A stretch of 64,000 bases of DNA. Source: G963665215 sp963665215 (GTDB lineage Bacteria; Chloroflexota; Dehalococcoidia; Lucifugimonadales; CAUZJF01). The translations under genes were made by a program, and so were the position numbers. This document shows, in pieces, positions 1 through 7,014 of the stretch (position 1 is its first letter; every line of letters starts with the position of its first letter). Location of the stretch: positions 83,325 through 147,324 of the forward strand of contig CAXXWW010000007.1 of the NCBI GenBank assembly GCA_963665215.2. The letters run 5' to 3'. The notes beneath the pieces are model-generated. The model was not told the DNA's origin and did no database searches. It was given only the letters and a program-made list of their open reading frames with translations.

Positions 1-106
1 CGAACTGGCTTGCCAGCTCCGAAAGTGTCCGATCGCCGCGCACTGCGGCAAGAGCCACCTTCGACTTGAACTCTGCCGAGTGGTTACGGCGGGGTCGTCT
101 GCTCAT
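1..106 (-). CDS. IS3-family transposase OrfA, N-terminal part
   Basis: The first 35 codons are visible before the window ends. They start MSRRPRRNHSAEFKSKVALA and continue with a TLSELASQF stretch, which is the characteristic N-terminal helix-turn-helix of IS3/IS911-type OrfA proteins. OrfA binds the element's ends and is joined to the OrfB integrase domain by programmed frameshifting in this family. The start is supported by a GGAG-type ribosome site just upstream on the minus strand. The rest of orfA and all of orfB would lie beyond base 1. Confidence 0.8.
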   Translation of the reverse strand, partial: MSRRPRRNHSAEFKSKVALAAVRGDRTLSELASQF

Positions 107-177
107 CTCTCGCTCCTGTCTCCGAGAGCACTATCATGCCCTCAATCAGGCAGCGATTCCACTTATCCCCCTGTTCA
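1..177 (-). mobile_element. IS3-family element, one terminus, cut by window start
   Basis: The segment carries the beginning of an IS3-type orfA on the minus strand. Ahead of it the element appears to end at the motif TGAACAGGGGG (minus strand, starting at base 177), which resembles the TGA-initial terminal repeats of IS3-family elements. The outer boundary is inferred from that resemblance only, because the other end lies outside the window and no target duplication can be tested. It lies 90 bp from the start of an IS256 element. Confidence 0.6.
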
Positions 178-275
178 GATTTCCGGAGCCACTTCTGTAT
201 CGCTCACGAACAGGGTCAACCTTTTCATTGAGCGCATGGTGAAGTGACACCCTACCGGCGTACGCGACCTTTTAT

Positions 276-1643
276 GAGGTTACGTCAATAGGTGTGTAAA
301 CGACATCAGGCGGCGGCCTTCTCAGCCGTTGATTCAATGGCGATTCCATCCGCATACTGTGCACCGAGATAGACGTCTTCGATCAACTCAGGGGCCTTCA
401 GACGCCTGAAGCGCTGTTCGGCGACCATCAACATTTTCCAGATCACCGCTATCGCCCGATCGACCCTCTTGTAGCGCTTGGCGGCATCGGTCCGAAGCCT
501 GAGGGCCGCGAAGGGTGATTCTACCGGGTTCGTCGTGCGAAGGTGCCCCCAGTGCTCCTTTGGGAAGTCATAGAAGGTGACCATGCGGTCCCAGTCCCGC
601 TCCAAGGCCTCTGAGGCCGCCTCGTAGGAATGGTCGCCGCACCACCTGGTGAACACCGTCCTGAGCCGCTCAGCCTCTGTCCGAGTCGGCGCGTAGGGGA
701 TAGTACGCAGCATGAGCTTGGCCTGGTCCTGTTGTCGCTTTGGAAGCTTGGCGAGTACGTTTACGATCTTGTGGTTCCAGCAGCGTTGCTCTGCCGCCTG
801 CGGATAGACGTTGCGCAGAGCTCCCCAGATGCCCAGGTGTCCGTCTCCAACCACCAGCCTCGGGCAGCTCAAGCCCCGGCGCTTGATGTCCCTGAGTACC
901 TCGGACCAGTTCTCTGTGGACTCCCTGTATCCGGGAACAGCGCTCACCACCACCTTGCTCCCGTCGCTCAGGGCCGCCATCACCACCAGTACCGCCGCCT
1001 TCTCCTTCTCAAGACCAGCCTTGACGTAGACTCCATCCACCCACATGTAGACCACTTCCAGGTCATCGAGGGGCCGGCTGCGCCATTGGGCAAGCTCATC
1101 GTTCCACTTATCCTTCAACCGGGCCACCGTGCTCGCCGATACCGGTGCGTCCTCTCCCAGCAGCCCCCGCAAAGCCAGATCGAAGTCGCCTTCGGATAGA
1201 CCGTGCAGGTACAGCTCGGGGATCAACTCAGCAACCTTCCTGGTCCTGTTGACGAACAGCGGCAGCAGCCGGCTCTCGAACTGCTCCTCGGTATCGCGGA
1301 CTCGCGGCCGCCTCAGCTGTATCGTTCCCGAACTCAGCGTAAGCCTCCGGGCTCTGCCGTATCCGTTCCGATAGCCGGTATCTGAGTCCGAGTCGGATCT
1401 GAGCGCCGACTTCGCCCTTCCCAGAAACGCCGTCACCTCCTCCTCCAGCAACTCCTGGATCAGCCTCTGGACCTGGCTTCGCACCCAATCCTCCAACTGC
1501 TCCCACTCCGGCCTTGACTCCGACCTACTCTCAGTGCTTTCCTTCCTCATGGGCGGTCTATCTCCTCTCTTGGGCCTCGAGCCCGTGTTGTTCAGAGAGA
1601 GGGTACACCGCCTGACTGTTTACACACTTTTTGAAGATACCTC
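276..1643 (-). mobile_element. IS256-family insertion sequence, copy 1 (complete)
   Basis: A complete 1368-bp element. The terminal inverted repeats are 26 bp (276-301 and 1618-1643) and match at 21 positions; both begin GAGGT and end GTGTGTAAAC. It is flanked by a perfect 8-bp direct repeat CCTTTTAT (268-275 and 1644-1651), as expected for IS256-type target duplication. A nearly identical second copy in the opposite orientation lies at 62281-63648. Confidence 0.95.
306..1550 (-). CDS. IS256-family (mutator-type) transposase
   Basis: A 414-residue DDE transposase of the IS256/MULE class that catalyses cut-and-paste or copy-out transposition of its element. Visible landmarks are an N-terminal helical DNA-binding part, the conserved TGYRNGYG-like segment near residue 58, a first catalytic Asp in WVDGVYVK (about residue 171), a second in VVGDGHLG (about 236), the C/H-type segment RCWNHK, and the catalytic Glu in TNPVESPF (about 342). 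Length is normal for the family and the frame is intact. It differs from the copy near 63 kb by only a few residues (for example Arg against Gly in LMLRTIPYAP, and an Ala/Val change near the C-terminus). It is probably functional. Confidence 0.95.
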   Translation of the reverse strand: MRKESTESRSESRPEWEQLEDWVRSQVQRLIQELLEEEVTAFLGRAKSALRSDSDSDTGYRNGYGRARRLTLSSGTIQLRRPRVRDTEEQFESRLLPLFVNRTRKVAELIPELYLHGLSEGDFDLALRGLLGEDAPVSASTVARLKDKWNDELAQWRSRPLDDLEVVYMWVDGVYVKAGLEKEKAAVLVVMAALSDGSKVVVSAVPGYRESTENWSEVLRDIKRRGLSCPRLVVGDGHLGIWGALRNVYPQAAEQRCWNHKIVNVLAKLPKRQQDQAKLMLRTIPYAPTRTEAERLRTVFTRWCGDHSYEAASEALERDWDRMVTFYDFPKEHWGHLRTTNPVESPFAALRLRTDAAKRYKRVDRAIAVIWKMLMVAEQRFRRLKAPELIEDVYLGAQYADGIAIESTAEKAAA

Positions 1644-1651
1644 CCTTTTAT

Positions 1652-2019
1652 CGCCCGCCAACGCAGAGAACGCGGCGGTGAAGGTCAGGCCTGGAACGCT
1701 GCCCTGGCCGATGAGGCGGGGTAGCCACCGGGCCATCTGAAACCGCCGCATCGTTGTGCGGAGGTTATAAGAGTCCCCATGCATCAGCGGGAGTCCAACA
1801 CGGGGTCTTCTGGCAGTATCTCCGTTTTGGGGTTGGAGACCAATCCACTGCGGGGTTAACAAACTTCTGACTTCCCAAAGTTTCAGCAGGAGTGGCACGC
1901 TTCGCCTGCCAGAAGGTGGATCTGTTGGCGCGGCTTCGGACCTCGAGCCGGGAAGGCCCTTTTGGGGAAATAACGGTCATTGCGGTGGCCCTCTATCCAA
2001 TCCGCAGTTATCCTGAGCC
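1652..2019. other. Stretch without a confident gene
   Basis: No intact gene is supported. On the minus strand a short segment around 1792-1829 encodes KRRYCQKTPCWTPADAWG, which resembles RRRYRQRACLRSPGDYWG encoded near 3412-3449; the two DNA segments align over 38 bp without gaps. This suggests two decayed paralogous coding remnants, not a functional product. Confidence 0.3.
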
Positions 2020-2196
2020 CTACCCCCACATTGCCTGGAGGCGTTCGCGGAAATCGACCGCGTCGTGGACCTTCCAGAGCCAAACAGCCTGCGGGGTGAG
2101 CCCAATGGCTCGTGCAGCTTGCGTTGTGTTCCCACATCGACCGAAAGCGGCTAAAAAACGCTCTTGATTGCGGGACCTGATCTTTCTTTTGAGCAT
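2020..2196 (-). CDS. Small helix-turn-helix protein, phage-terminase-small-subunit-like
   Basis: A 58-codon frame with an ATG start. The core reads RFLAAFGRCGNTTQAARAIG followed by LTPQAVWLWKVHDAVDFRER. This matches the pattern of the small HTH domains seen in phage terminase small subunits and related phage or transposon DNA-binding proteins (FL..L...GN...AAR..G.....VY.W...D..F). No good ribosome site precedes the ATG, and an open coding-like frame (2165-2413) runs into it in another phase, so it could be the C-terminal part of a frameshifted gene. Function beyond DNA binding is not inferable. Confidence 0.5.
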   Translation of the reverse strand: MLKRKIRSRNQERFLAAFGRCGNTTQAARAIGLTPQAVWLWKVHDAVDFRERLQAMWG

Positions 2197-2413
2197 CAAG
2201 ACCCAGTAAGAAGTCCCAGGTAGCTAGGGTGTGTTCCATTTGCTCGTTAGCGGCTTGGAGGACAGCGGGGAGAATGGGGTCGGCATCCTGCATAGCGGTA
2301 CCGAGAAGGGCGGAGCGGGCTCTATAGGCAACGGTGGAATCCCGCAGCTTATGTATACGGCTTGCAAAGTCTCCTAAGACGCAGCTAGAATTGTCCGCAA
2401 CCTTAATCCAATG
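2165..2413 (-). pseudogene. Coding-like fragment upstream of the small HTH gene
   Basis: The minus-strand frame is open from just after a TGA (2414-2416) and reads like protein (for example VADNSSCVLGDFASRIHKL, then MQDADPILPAVLQAANEQME). It lacks a start codon before an internal ATG at 2291-2293. It overlaps the HTH frame in another phase. I read it as part of a decayed phage- or transposon-derived gene, with the downstream HTH possibly its frameshifted continuation. No family is recognised. Confidence 0.35.
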
Positions 2414-2481
2414 TCACAGCCTCAGCATTCGAAATACCAGGACTACTTGATCAAGGACGATAACCAAGGAGGCAATTTGAG

Positions 2482-3372
2482 ATGGAGAGAACTAAAGGCC
2501 GTACCGCTGAGACAGACGTGCAGCCGTCGTTCCCGCACACGGGGACGTGGCAGCAAGAGCTAGAGGAGATATTTGGACAGACTCGAGTGGCGATCCACCC
2601 CCAGCGCGTAGAGAGCGAGGCCGAAGAGGAGCTCCAGGCCCAACCCCGCGGTGACCATGACGATATCTCCCGGACCATGCGCACGTTCGAGGCCGCACTG
2701 GGGGACGTTTTGGCTACTATTGCCATCCGAGCTAGGTCCAGGCTCATGGCCTATGTAAAACAAGAGATCCCGCGGGTCCTTGAGGAGGCAATGGGTCCCG
2801 ATGCGGAATTCGCAGACAGCACCGCGCGGGGTGTAATAGGCGGGTACCCCCAGCCGTCTGAGCAGCGGCGGCGGCGCGCGCCGGAGGATGGCTCGCAGCG
2901 GATTCCCAAATGGCTGGTGAAAGGGTCCAGGTGGTTGGGAGCCGCACCTCCGACACCCGTGTCGCGCGAGACCAATAATGCCACCGTGACCGAGGAGGCG
3001 GCCGAGCAAGAGGACCAGGGCCGGGCGCGTTGGGGGGACACGGGTATCGGTGAGGAACCTGTCCCAGCCCTGGTGGATGGCATCTATGAGGGCAACGTGA
3101 GATTGAGGGTGGATGGGAACGCCAATATCTACGTGGTGATCCGTTTTTTGCAGGCGCTGCGTCGAGAGGATGGGTTGCGGGTGAATGGGATGGTAAGCAA
3201 CACCAAGAAGGATGTTGAGGTGTTGATCGGACTCAGAGAGCCCATCCACCTCGGGGACATACTCGCCGAAATGCGAGAAGTATCCCAGGTGAGGGTCTGT
3301 GGCCTCCCACCCCCGCAGGGAGTGGACCCCTCGCTCAACGTCAAACTCCACCATGCACTTGTTAGGTCTTAG
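2482..3372 (+). CDS. Hypothetical protein with conserved C-terminal alpha/beta domain
   Basis: A 296-residue protein with an ideal AGGAGG ribosome site 9-10 nt before the ATG. The first 130 residues are charged and probably helical (SRLMAYVKQEIPRVLEEAM). The middle is rich in Arg, Glu and Pro and probably disordered. Residues about 200-275 form a compact alpha/beta module (DGIYEGNVRLRVDG, VVIRFLQALRR, VEVLIGLREPIHLGDILAEM). That module resembles one I associate with uncharacterised Chloroflexota proteins, though I cannot confirm this without a search. No signal peptide or membrane segment is seen. No function is assigned. Long antisense frames in the same interval are shadows. Confidence 0.7.
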   Translation: MERTKGRTAETDVQPSFPHTGTWQQELEEIFGQTRVAIHPQRVESEAEEELQAQPRGDHDDISRTMRTFEAALGDVLATIAIRARSRLMAYVKQEIPRVLEEAMGPDAEFADSTARGVIGGYPQPSEQRRRRAPEDGSQRIPKWLVKGSRWLGAAPPTPVSRETNNATVTEEAAEQEDQGRARWGDTGIGEEPVPALVDGIYEGNVRLRVDGNANIYVVIRFLQALRREDGLRVNGMVSNTKKDVEVLIGLREPIHLGDILAEMREVSQVRVCGLPPPQGVDPSLNVKLHHALVRS

Positions 3373-3565
3373 ATCTAATCCGACGTCGATAGCTTGGCAA
3401 CTGCCCCAATAGTCGCCGGGACTCCGGAGGCAGGCCCTCTGGCGGTATCTCCGTCGTAGGGCGGCCAACCTACTTGCGAGTCTGCGCTTAACGGACGTAT
3501 CCAAGAGAGGGAGGGCCTTTTAAGCATCGAGGCGGCGGCCCAGGCTACCGCCGCCCCGGGAGCCT
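3373..3565. other. Intergenic, with a possible coding remnant
   Basis: Between two convergent genes. It contains the second copy of the short RRRYRQ...SP.DYWG-type coding remnant (minus strand, about 3412-3449). No terminator or RNA is evident. Confidence 0.3.
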
Positions 3566-4006
3566 TCAGAGTCGGTCTACGTCGCTCTCCGTCGGCACGA
3601 AGGCTAGATGGCCCGCGGCGCTCGCGATCGATGTCTCGGCTCGTGGCATATCGCCTGTACCGAGGTTGAACAGCGATAGCCCCGCCATGTTCAGCGACAT
3701 ACCCGCATGGACCAGGACCTCTGGTGGCCACCGTCCTGGGTCTTTGGCCTCAGACAACGCGGCTAGCCGCCAGACCTCCAGAACTATTGTAGTTACCCCG
3801 TGACGGACGCGATCCTCTGAATTCAGCGGCGTACCATCCACGAGGCTGTGCACCAGTGCAGCCGGGTGTTCAAATACCTGGCTTTCCGGCAACGTGCGGT
3901 CCCAGTCTGATACGGCATCTTGATCCAAACGGGACTCGGCTCTCACTTTCGTGTTGTCCGAGTCGTCGGGTACACTATCACTTGGGGGTGTCGATGCTTG
4001 TGTCAT
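3566..4006 (-). CDS. Hypothetical protein, small, acidic N-terminus
   Basis: About 146 residues when started at the ATG at 4004-4006, chosen because a GAGGAGG ribosome site lies five bases upstream; an ATG 30 bp further upstream has none. The N-terminal 60 residues are hydrophilic and probably disordered (SDSVPDDSDNTK). The remainder is a helical domain (RVRHGVTTIVLEVWRLAAL, VLVHAGMSLNMAGLSLFNLG). No catalytic motif, signal peptide or clear membrane span is visible, and no family is recognised. The gene lies downstream of a strong promoter (4246-4274) and a Rho-independent terminator (4110-4146), so it may be expressed by terminator readthrough or attenuation. Confidence 0.6.
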   Translation of the reverse strand: MTQASTPPSDSVPDDSDNTKVRAESRLDQDAVSDWDRTLPESQVFEHPAALVHSLVDGTPLNSEDRVRHGVTTIVLEVWRLAALSEAKDPGRWPPEVLVHAGMSLNMAGLSLFNLGTGDMPRAETSIASAAGHLAFVPTESDVDRL

Positions 4007-4109
4007 CGGTGCCTCCTCAAGCCGTCGGGTGCTCATACGCTCGGCGGCCGTCTATTGTATTTGCTCCAGCGCCGCCCGGGGCCTGGTCCCAAGCTGGCGC
4101 CAAGATGCC

Positions 4110-4146
4110 AAAAAGAAAACCCGCTGCCAACCTGAGGGCAACGGGT
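4110..4146 (-). terminator. Rho-independent terminator
   Basis: On the minus strand a 10-bp stem (4137-4146 with 4119-4128; one G-U pair), an 8-nt loop, then TTTCTTTTT. Textbook intrinsic terminator, about 100 bp downstream of the promoter at 4246-4274. Confidence 0.8.
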
Positions 4147-4239
4147 CCAGTATGCGATAATGCTATCGCGTCGACCTGTGCCAGCAGGTTGGGGTCACGG
4201 TCCGGGGTGTTCACGCACCGCCGGGCCACTTATGTTGTT
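4110..4239 (-). ncRNA. Candidate structured small RNA or attenuated leader
   Basis: A transcript of about 130 nt is predicted between a strong minus-strand promoter (-10 at 4246-4251) and a strong terminator (4110-4146). Besides the terminator stem, the RNA contains a perfect 6-bp hairpin GCGATA-GCAT-TATCGC. No persuasive ribosome site and frame of its own are seen. It resembles none of SRP RNA, tmRNA, RNase P RNA or 6S RNA that I can recognise. It could be a stand-alone sRNA or a leader regulating the hypothetical gene at 3566-4006. The existence of the unit is inferred from promoter plus terminator only. Confidence 0.45.
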
Positions 4240-4245
4240 GGAGCC

Positions 4246-4274
4246 ATCCTAGGGCGGCGGGTCTGAGCTGTCAA
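4246..4274 (-). promoter_or_regulatory. Sigma70-type promoter
   Basis: Minus strand: -35 TTGACA (4269-4274, perfect), 17-bp spacer, -10 TAGGAT (4246-4251). Transcription would start near 4239 and run toward the terminator at 4110-4146 and the hypothetical gene at 3566-4006. Confidence 0.7.
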
Positions 4275-4356
4275 CCCCAATTCCGCCGTCCAGGGATTCC
4301 TGTACTGACCAAAAGTCCGGCCGGCGTCTGTCCCCGGTGCCGACGGTGATAGCCAT
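4249..4356 (-). CDS. Very short ORF with strong ribosome site (doubtful)
   Basis: A 35-codon frame (MAITVGTGDRRRPDFWSV...) preceded by GAGGAGG with good spacing. It overlaps the promoter at 4246-4274 and has no recognisable domain. The ribosome site is the only support. It could be the tail end of the transcript carrying the upstream glycosidase-like gene. Confidence 0.22.
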   Translation of the reverse strand: MAITVGTGDRRRPDFWSVQESLDGGIGVDSSDPPP

Positions 4357-4510
4357 CTTTTCGTACCTCCTCGGAATGTCCATATAGCTTTTCAGGATTT
4401 GCCGCGTATCGAGATTCCTCGATGGGCATTAATCTGATTACCGGCATCTCGGTCCCTGTACGTGGCATGAGGATCATAGGCCAGCCCCCGATACGAAGCC
4501 CATTGAGGAC

Positions 4511-6031
4511 TTAACGGAACTGAAACGAGTACAGTTTGGTGTTCTTGAAATAGAACCGCAGCTTTATCGACTTGCCGGCAAGCCGGCTCAAGTCGGAGCT
4601 CCCGTTCCAGGCGACGACGTGGTCCACACCAGTCTTCGTGATCGGGTCGGCGTCTTCAAACTTGAACCCAGGGAGCTTTTTGTGGTTCGCCCTCACGATC
4701 TCGACCCGCACCTCCGAAGATCCTGGGCCCGCGGCTATCGGGGCCATGCTCGCGTTTATCTGCAGTTGCGACCCTGAGAAGCTGAACGGACGGGTCACCA
4801 TCTGGCTGAAGGATTCAGGTCCCGTGAAGATTATCCGCTCGCCGGGCCTCCGTCGCTGTTCCTCTTCATTAGTATCCCTAACGACCCAGCCCTTCCCACT
4901 ATCCAGGGAGACAAATCCGTCGAGACGGGACACCGCCAAGCCGATGCCCGTCGTGGCCTTGTCGCCCAGTTCCAGCGCGATTTGAGGTGAACGGCTGTTC
5001 GTCCCAATGTAGTAGGCGAGTATGCGGTCGCCGTGCACGACGACATCCTGGGCGTAGACGCTGCTGGAATCGAAGTCTTCGCGGGCCCCTCCACGGGGGA
5101 TGAACGGCTCCCGGTAGTTTCGCTGGTAGTGGAACCCATCGCGGCTGAAGACGACCTCCGGATGGTGAGTCACGTTGGTGGTGCGAAAGATCCACAACAT
5201 CCCTATGTAGACGCCCTCGTAGACCATGACCGGCATATTGTAAAACTCGGTGTCGGGAAAGTCGTCCTCGTCGGGCACGAGGATGATCTCAGGCTCGGTC
5301 CAGTCGATCATGTCTGGGCTCTCGGCCCGGGCGATAATACGCTTGCCATAGGGCCCCAGCCAATGGACGCTGGTCTCAAGATGGGCCGCATAGGTCTCCC
5401 GAATCGGGTCCCAGCCCATAAAATGGTGGGGGCCCCAGCGGCCGATTTCCGGCGTATTGTCGATGATTGGATTGTTCTCGTAGGGAGTCCACTCAAGACC
5501 GTCCGGTGAATAGAACAGGTGCTTCTTCATCGGTATTTTCACGGAGTGCGATCCGATGACCGCCTTGTACCGCTTGGCAGGGTCAGTCTCGTGGAGGTCT
5601 TGGAACGCCGGGCTCGTCGGCAGGTTCTGCTCTTCGGGGAGGATGTTATTGTCTTTCGAGCCGTCGAACTCCACGAGCCCCAGCGACGGTCTCTCCCAAT
5701 GGACGCCGTCGTAGGAGGTGGCCAGGCAATTCACGCTACGTTGGCTATCTATGACGAGGCCGGAGGCACCACCAACCACAGGCTTGCCATCTTCCAAGCG
5801 CACCGTACTGGTGCTCCCCGAATACCACATCTTGAAGACCTGGTCGTTCTCGTCAAAAAGCACCTTGTTGGGTCTCAGGGTCGTCCCTTCCCAGGGTCGT
5901 TCCGGCAGCAGCACCGGGTTGGAGTAGGGCTTTACCGCGGGGTTCAACCCCTGCTTCGCATTGGTTAGGCTCTCGATCAGGTAGTCATCGAAGAAAAGCT
6001 GCTTGGACGTTCCGATATTGACCATAGCCAT
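4511..6031 (-). CDS. Glycosidase-like five-bladed beta-propeller protein
   Basis: A 506-residue protein that starts MAMVNIGTSKQLFFDDYLIE and shows blade-type repeats of the GH32/GH43/GH62 superfamily: FKMWYSG, CLATSYDGVHWERP, LFYSPDGLEWTPY, PVVFSRDGFHYQR-like segments, and YYIGTNSR. The FFDDYLIE opening is typical of uncharacterised family members often annotated as glycoside hydrolases. The C-terminal 110 residues (from about MVTRPFSFSGSQL) look like a separate beta-sandwich, perhaps carbohydrate-binding. No signal peptide is evident, so it may be cytoplasmic. Substrate is unknown, and without an alignment the catalytic acids cannot be named. Confidence 0.75.
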   Translation of the reverse strand: MAMVNIGTSKQLFFDDYLIESLTNAKQGLNPAVKPYSNPVLLPERPWEGTTLRPNKVLFDENDQVFKMWYSGSTSTVRLEDGKPVVGGASGLVIDSQRSVNCLATSYDGVHWERPSLGLVEFDGSKDNNILPEEQNLPTSPAFQDLHETDPAKRYKAVIGSHSVKIPMKKHLFYSPDGLEWTPYENNPIIDNTPEIGRWGPHHFMGWDPIRETYAAHLETSVHWLGPYGKRIIARAESPDMIDWTEPEIILVPDEDDFPDTEFYNMPVMVYEGVYIGMLWIFRTTNVTHHPEVVFSRDGFHYQRNYREPFIPRGGAREDFDSSSVYAQDVVVHGDRILAYYIGTNSRSPQIALELGDKATTGIGLAVSRLDGFVSLDSGKGWVVRDTNEEEQRRRPGERIIFTGPESFSQMVTRPFSFSGSQLQINASMAPIAAGPGSSEVRVEIVRANHKKLPGFKFEDADPITKTGVDHVVAWNGSSDLSRLAGKSIKLRFYFKNTKLYSFQFR

Positions 6032-6177
6032 CGGCGTTCCCCCTTCTTATTTCGCTCTTTGCTTTGTGACTTTTTGTGCAGGCCAGCAGCGGGGCAAGGA
6101 CCGTATCCTCATGCCAGCTTGGGCTCCCCCGACAGGATACAGGTTTTTGCCACCGCCCTTCCCCAGGCTACCCTCTT

Positions 6178-6693
6178 ATGGGCACTATCACCATCAATTG
6201 CGCCCTCCACGTCCTTAGAGGGGGCAAGGTGGTGTTCAACGAACCGAAGAGCGCCAAGGCGCGTCTCCAGGTGGCAATGCCCCCGAGCCTGGCACTTGCT
6301 CTCACAGATCACTGCAAGAACATGGAACAGCTTCGGGGAGAGCTGGTGGACGACGGTCTCGTGTTCACGTGGTAAGACGGACGCCCCATCCTCCCATCGA
6401 CTGTGACCCACGCGTTCCGACGCATAGCCCGGCGGGTAGGACTGCACGGGGTCAGGCTTCACGACCTGCGCCATACTCACGCTACCCTCATGTTGACGCA
6501 GGGCGCCCATCCCAAAATGATCAGCGAGCGCCTGGGGCATGCAAATATCGGAATAACGCTAGACGTCTACTCTCACGTCATGCCTGGCATACAGCAGGCC
6601 GCCGCTGAGACCTTCGACAAAGCCATGGCAGATGCACTCCCTGTAAACGGTGCCGTTGACAATACTGAGGTTGCCCCGTTGACAAACGGTTGA
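6178..6693 (+). pseudogene. Tyrosine integrase, C-terminal remnant with nonsense codon
   Basis: The frame encodes the catalytic half of a phage-type tyrosine recombinase: LHVLRGGKVVFNEPKSAKAR, then LHDLRHTHATLML (His-x-x-Arg), ERLGHANIGITLDVYSHVMP (His and nucleophilic Tyr). An in-frame TAA at 6373-6375 interrupts it at VFTW*DGRPILP, where functional relatives have VFT.PDG. The N-terminal domain and first catalytic Arg are missing. The remnant points at the tRNA-Arg gene about 70 bp away, a usual integration site, so it is probably the residue of an integrated element. Confidence 0.85.
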
Positions 6694-6711
6694 CAATTGG
6701 CCTTTTTGGGC

Positions 6712-6746
6712 AAAAACGGGGCTCACAGCGATTTGCCGTGAGCCCC
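6712..6746 (-). terminator. Rho-independent terminator of tRNA-Arg
   Basis: Minus strand: perfect 9-bp stem GGGGCTCAC/GTGAGCCCC (6738-6746 and 6718-6726), 11-nt loop, then GTTTTTG. It lies 20 bp after the tRNA 3' end. Confidence 0.8.
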
Positions 6747-6765
6747 TTGGTTATGCGGTGGAAGC

Positions 6766-6841
6766 TGGCGCGCCCGGAGGGATTCGAACCCACGACCCTC
6801 GGTTCCGAAGACCGATGCTCTATCCGCTGAGCTACGGGCGC
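6766..6841 (-). tRNA. tRNA-Arg (anticodon TCG)
   Basis: A 76-nt cloverleaf: acceptor GCGCCCG/CGGGCGC, D-arm GCTC...GAGC, anticodon stem TCGGT/ACCGA with loop CTTCGGA giving anticodon TCG (Arg, codon CGA), T-loop TTCGAAT, and an encoded 3' CCA. One T-T mismatch occurs in the T-stem. It sits between two integrase remnants. Confidence 0.95.
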
Positions 6842-6967
6842 GCGTCTATACAGCCGTGGACGGGTTAAGAGAGGAGGTGAGAAAACCCTAATAGACCATC
6901 GGTTTGGAAGTCACAGGCACGTCACGCCAGGCTCACATTCACATAACACCCGCGTCACAGTTGCTGC

Positions 6968-7014
6968 ACACCCTCCTGACGGAACGTGGCGAAGTGAAGG
7001 AGGGTGTTTTTATT
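6968..7014 (+). terminator. Rho-independent terminator ahead of integrase remnant
   Basis: Plus strand: 9-bp stem ACACCCTCC/GGAGGGTGT (6968-6976 and 6999-7007), 22-nt loop, then TTTTATT. The T-tract ends at the ATG (7015) of the integrase remnant, so it could attenuate that gene or end transcription from upstream. Confidence 0.65.

Noticed and set aside
2560..3504. Long minus-strand frame opposite the hypothetical gene at 2482-3372
   Set aside because: It is antisense to a gene with an excellent ribosome site; only its first 40 codons, outside the overlap, look coding-like.
4271..4477. 68-residue minus-strand ORF
   Set aside because: No ribosome site of its own and no domain; the strong site inside it serves another phase.
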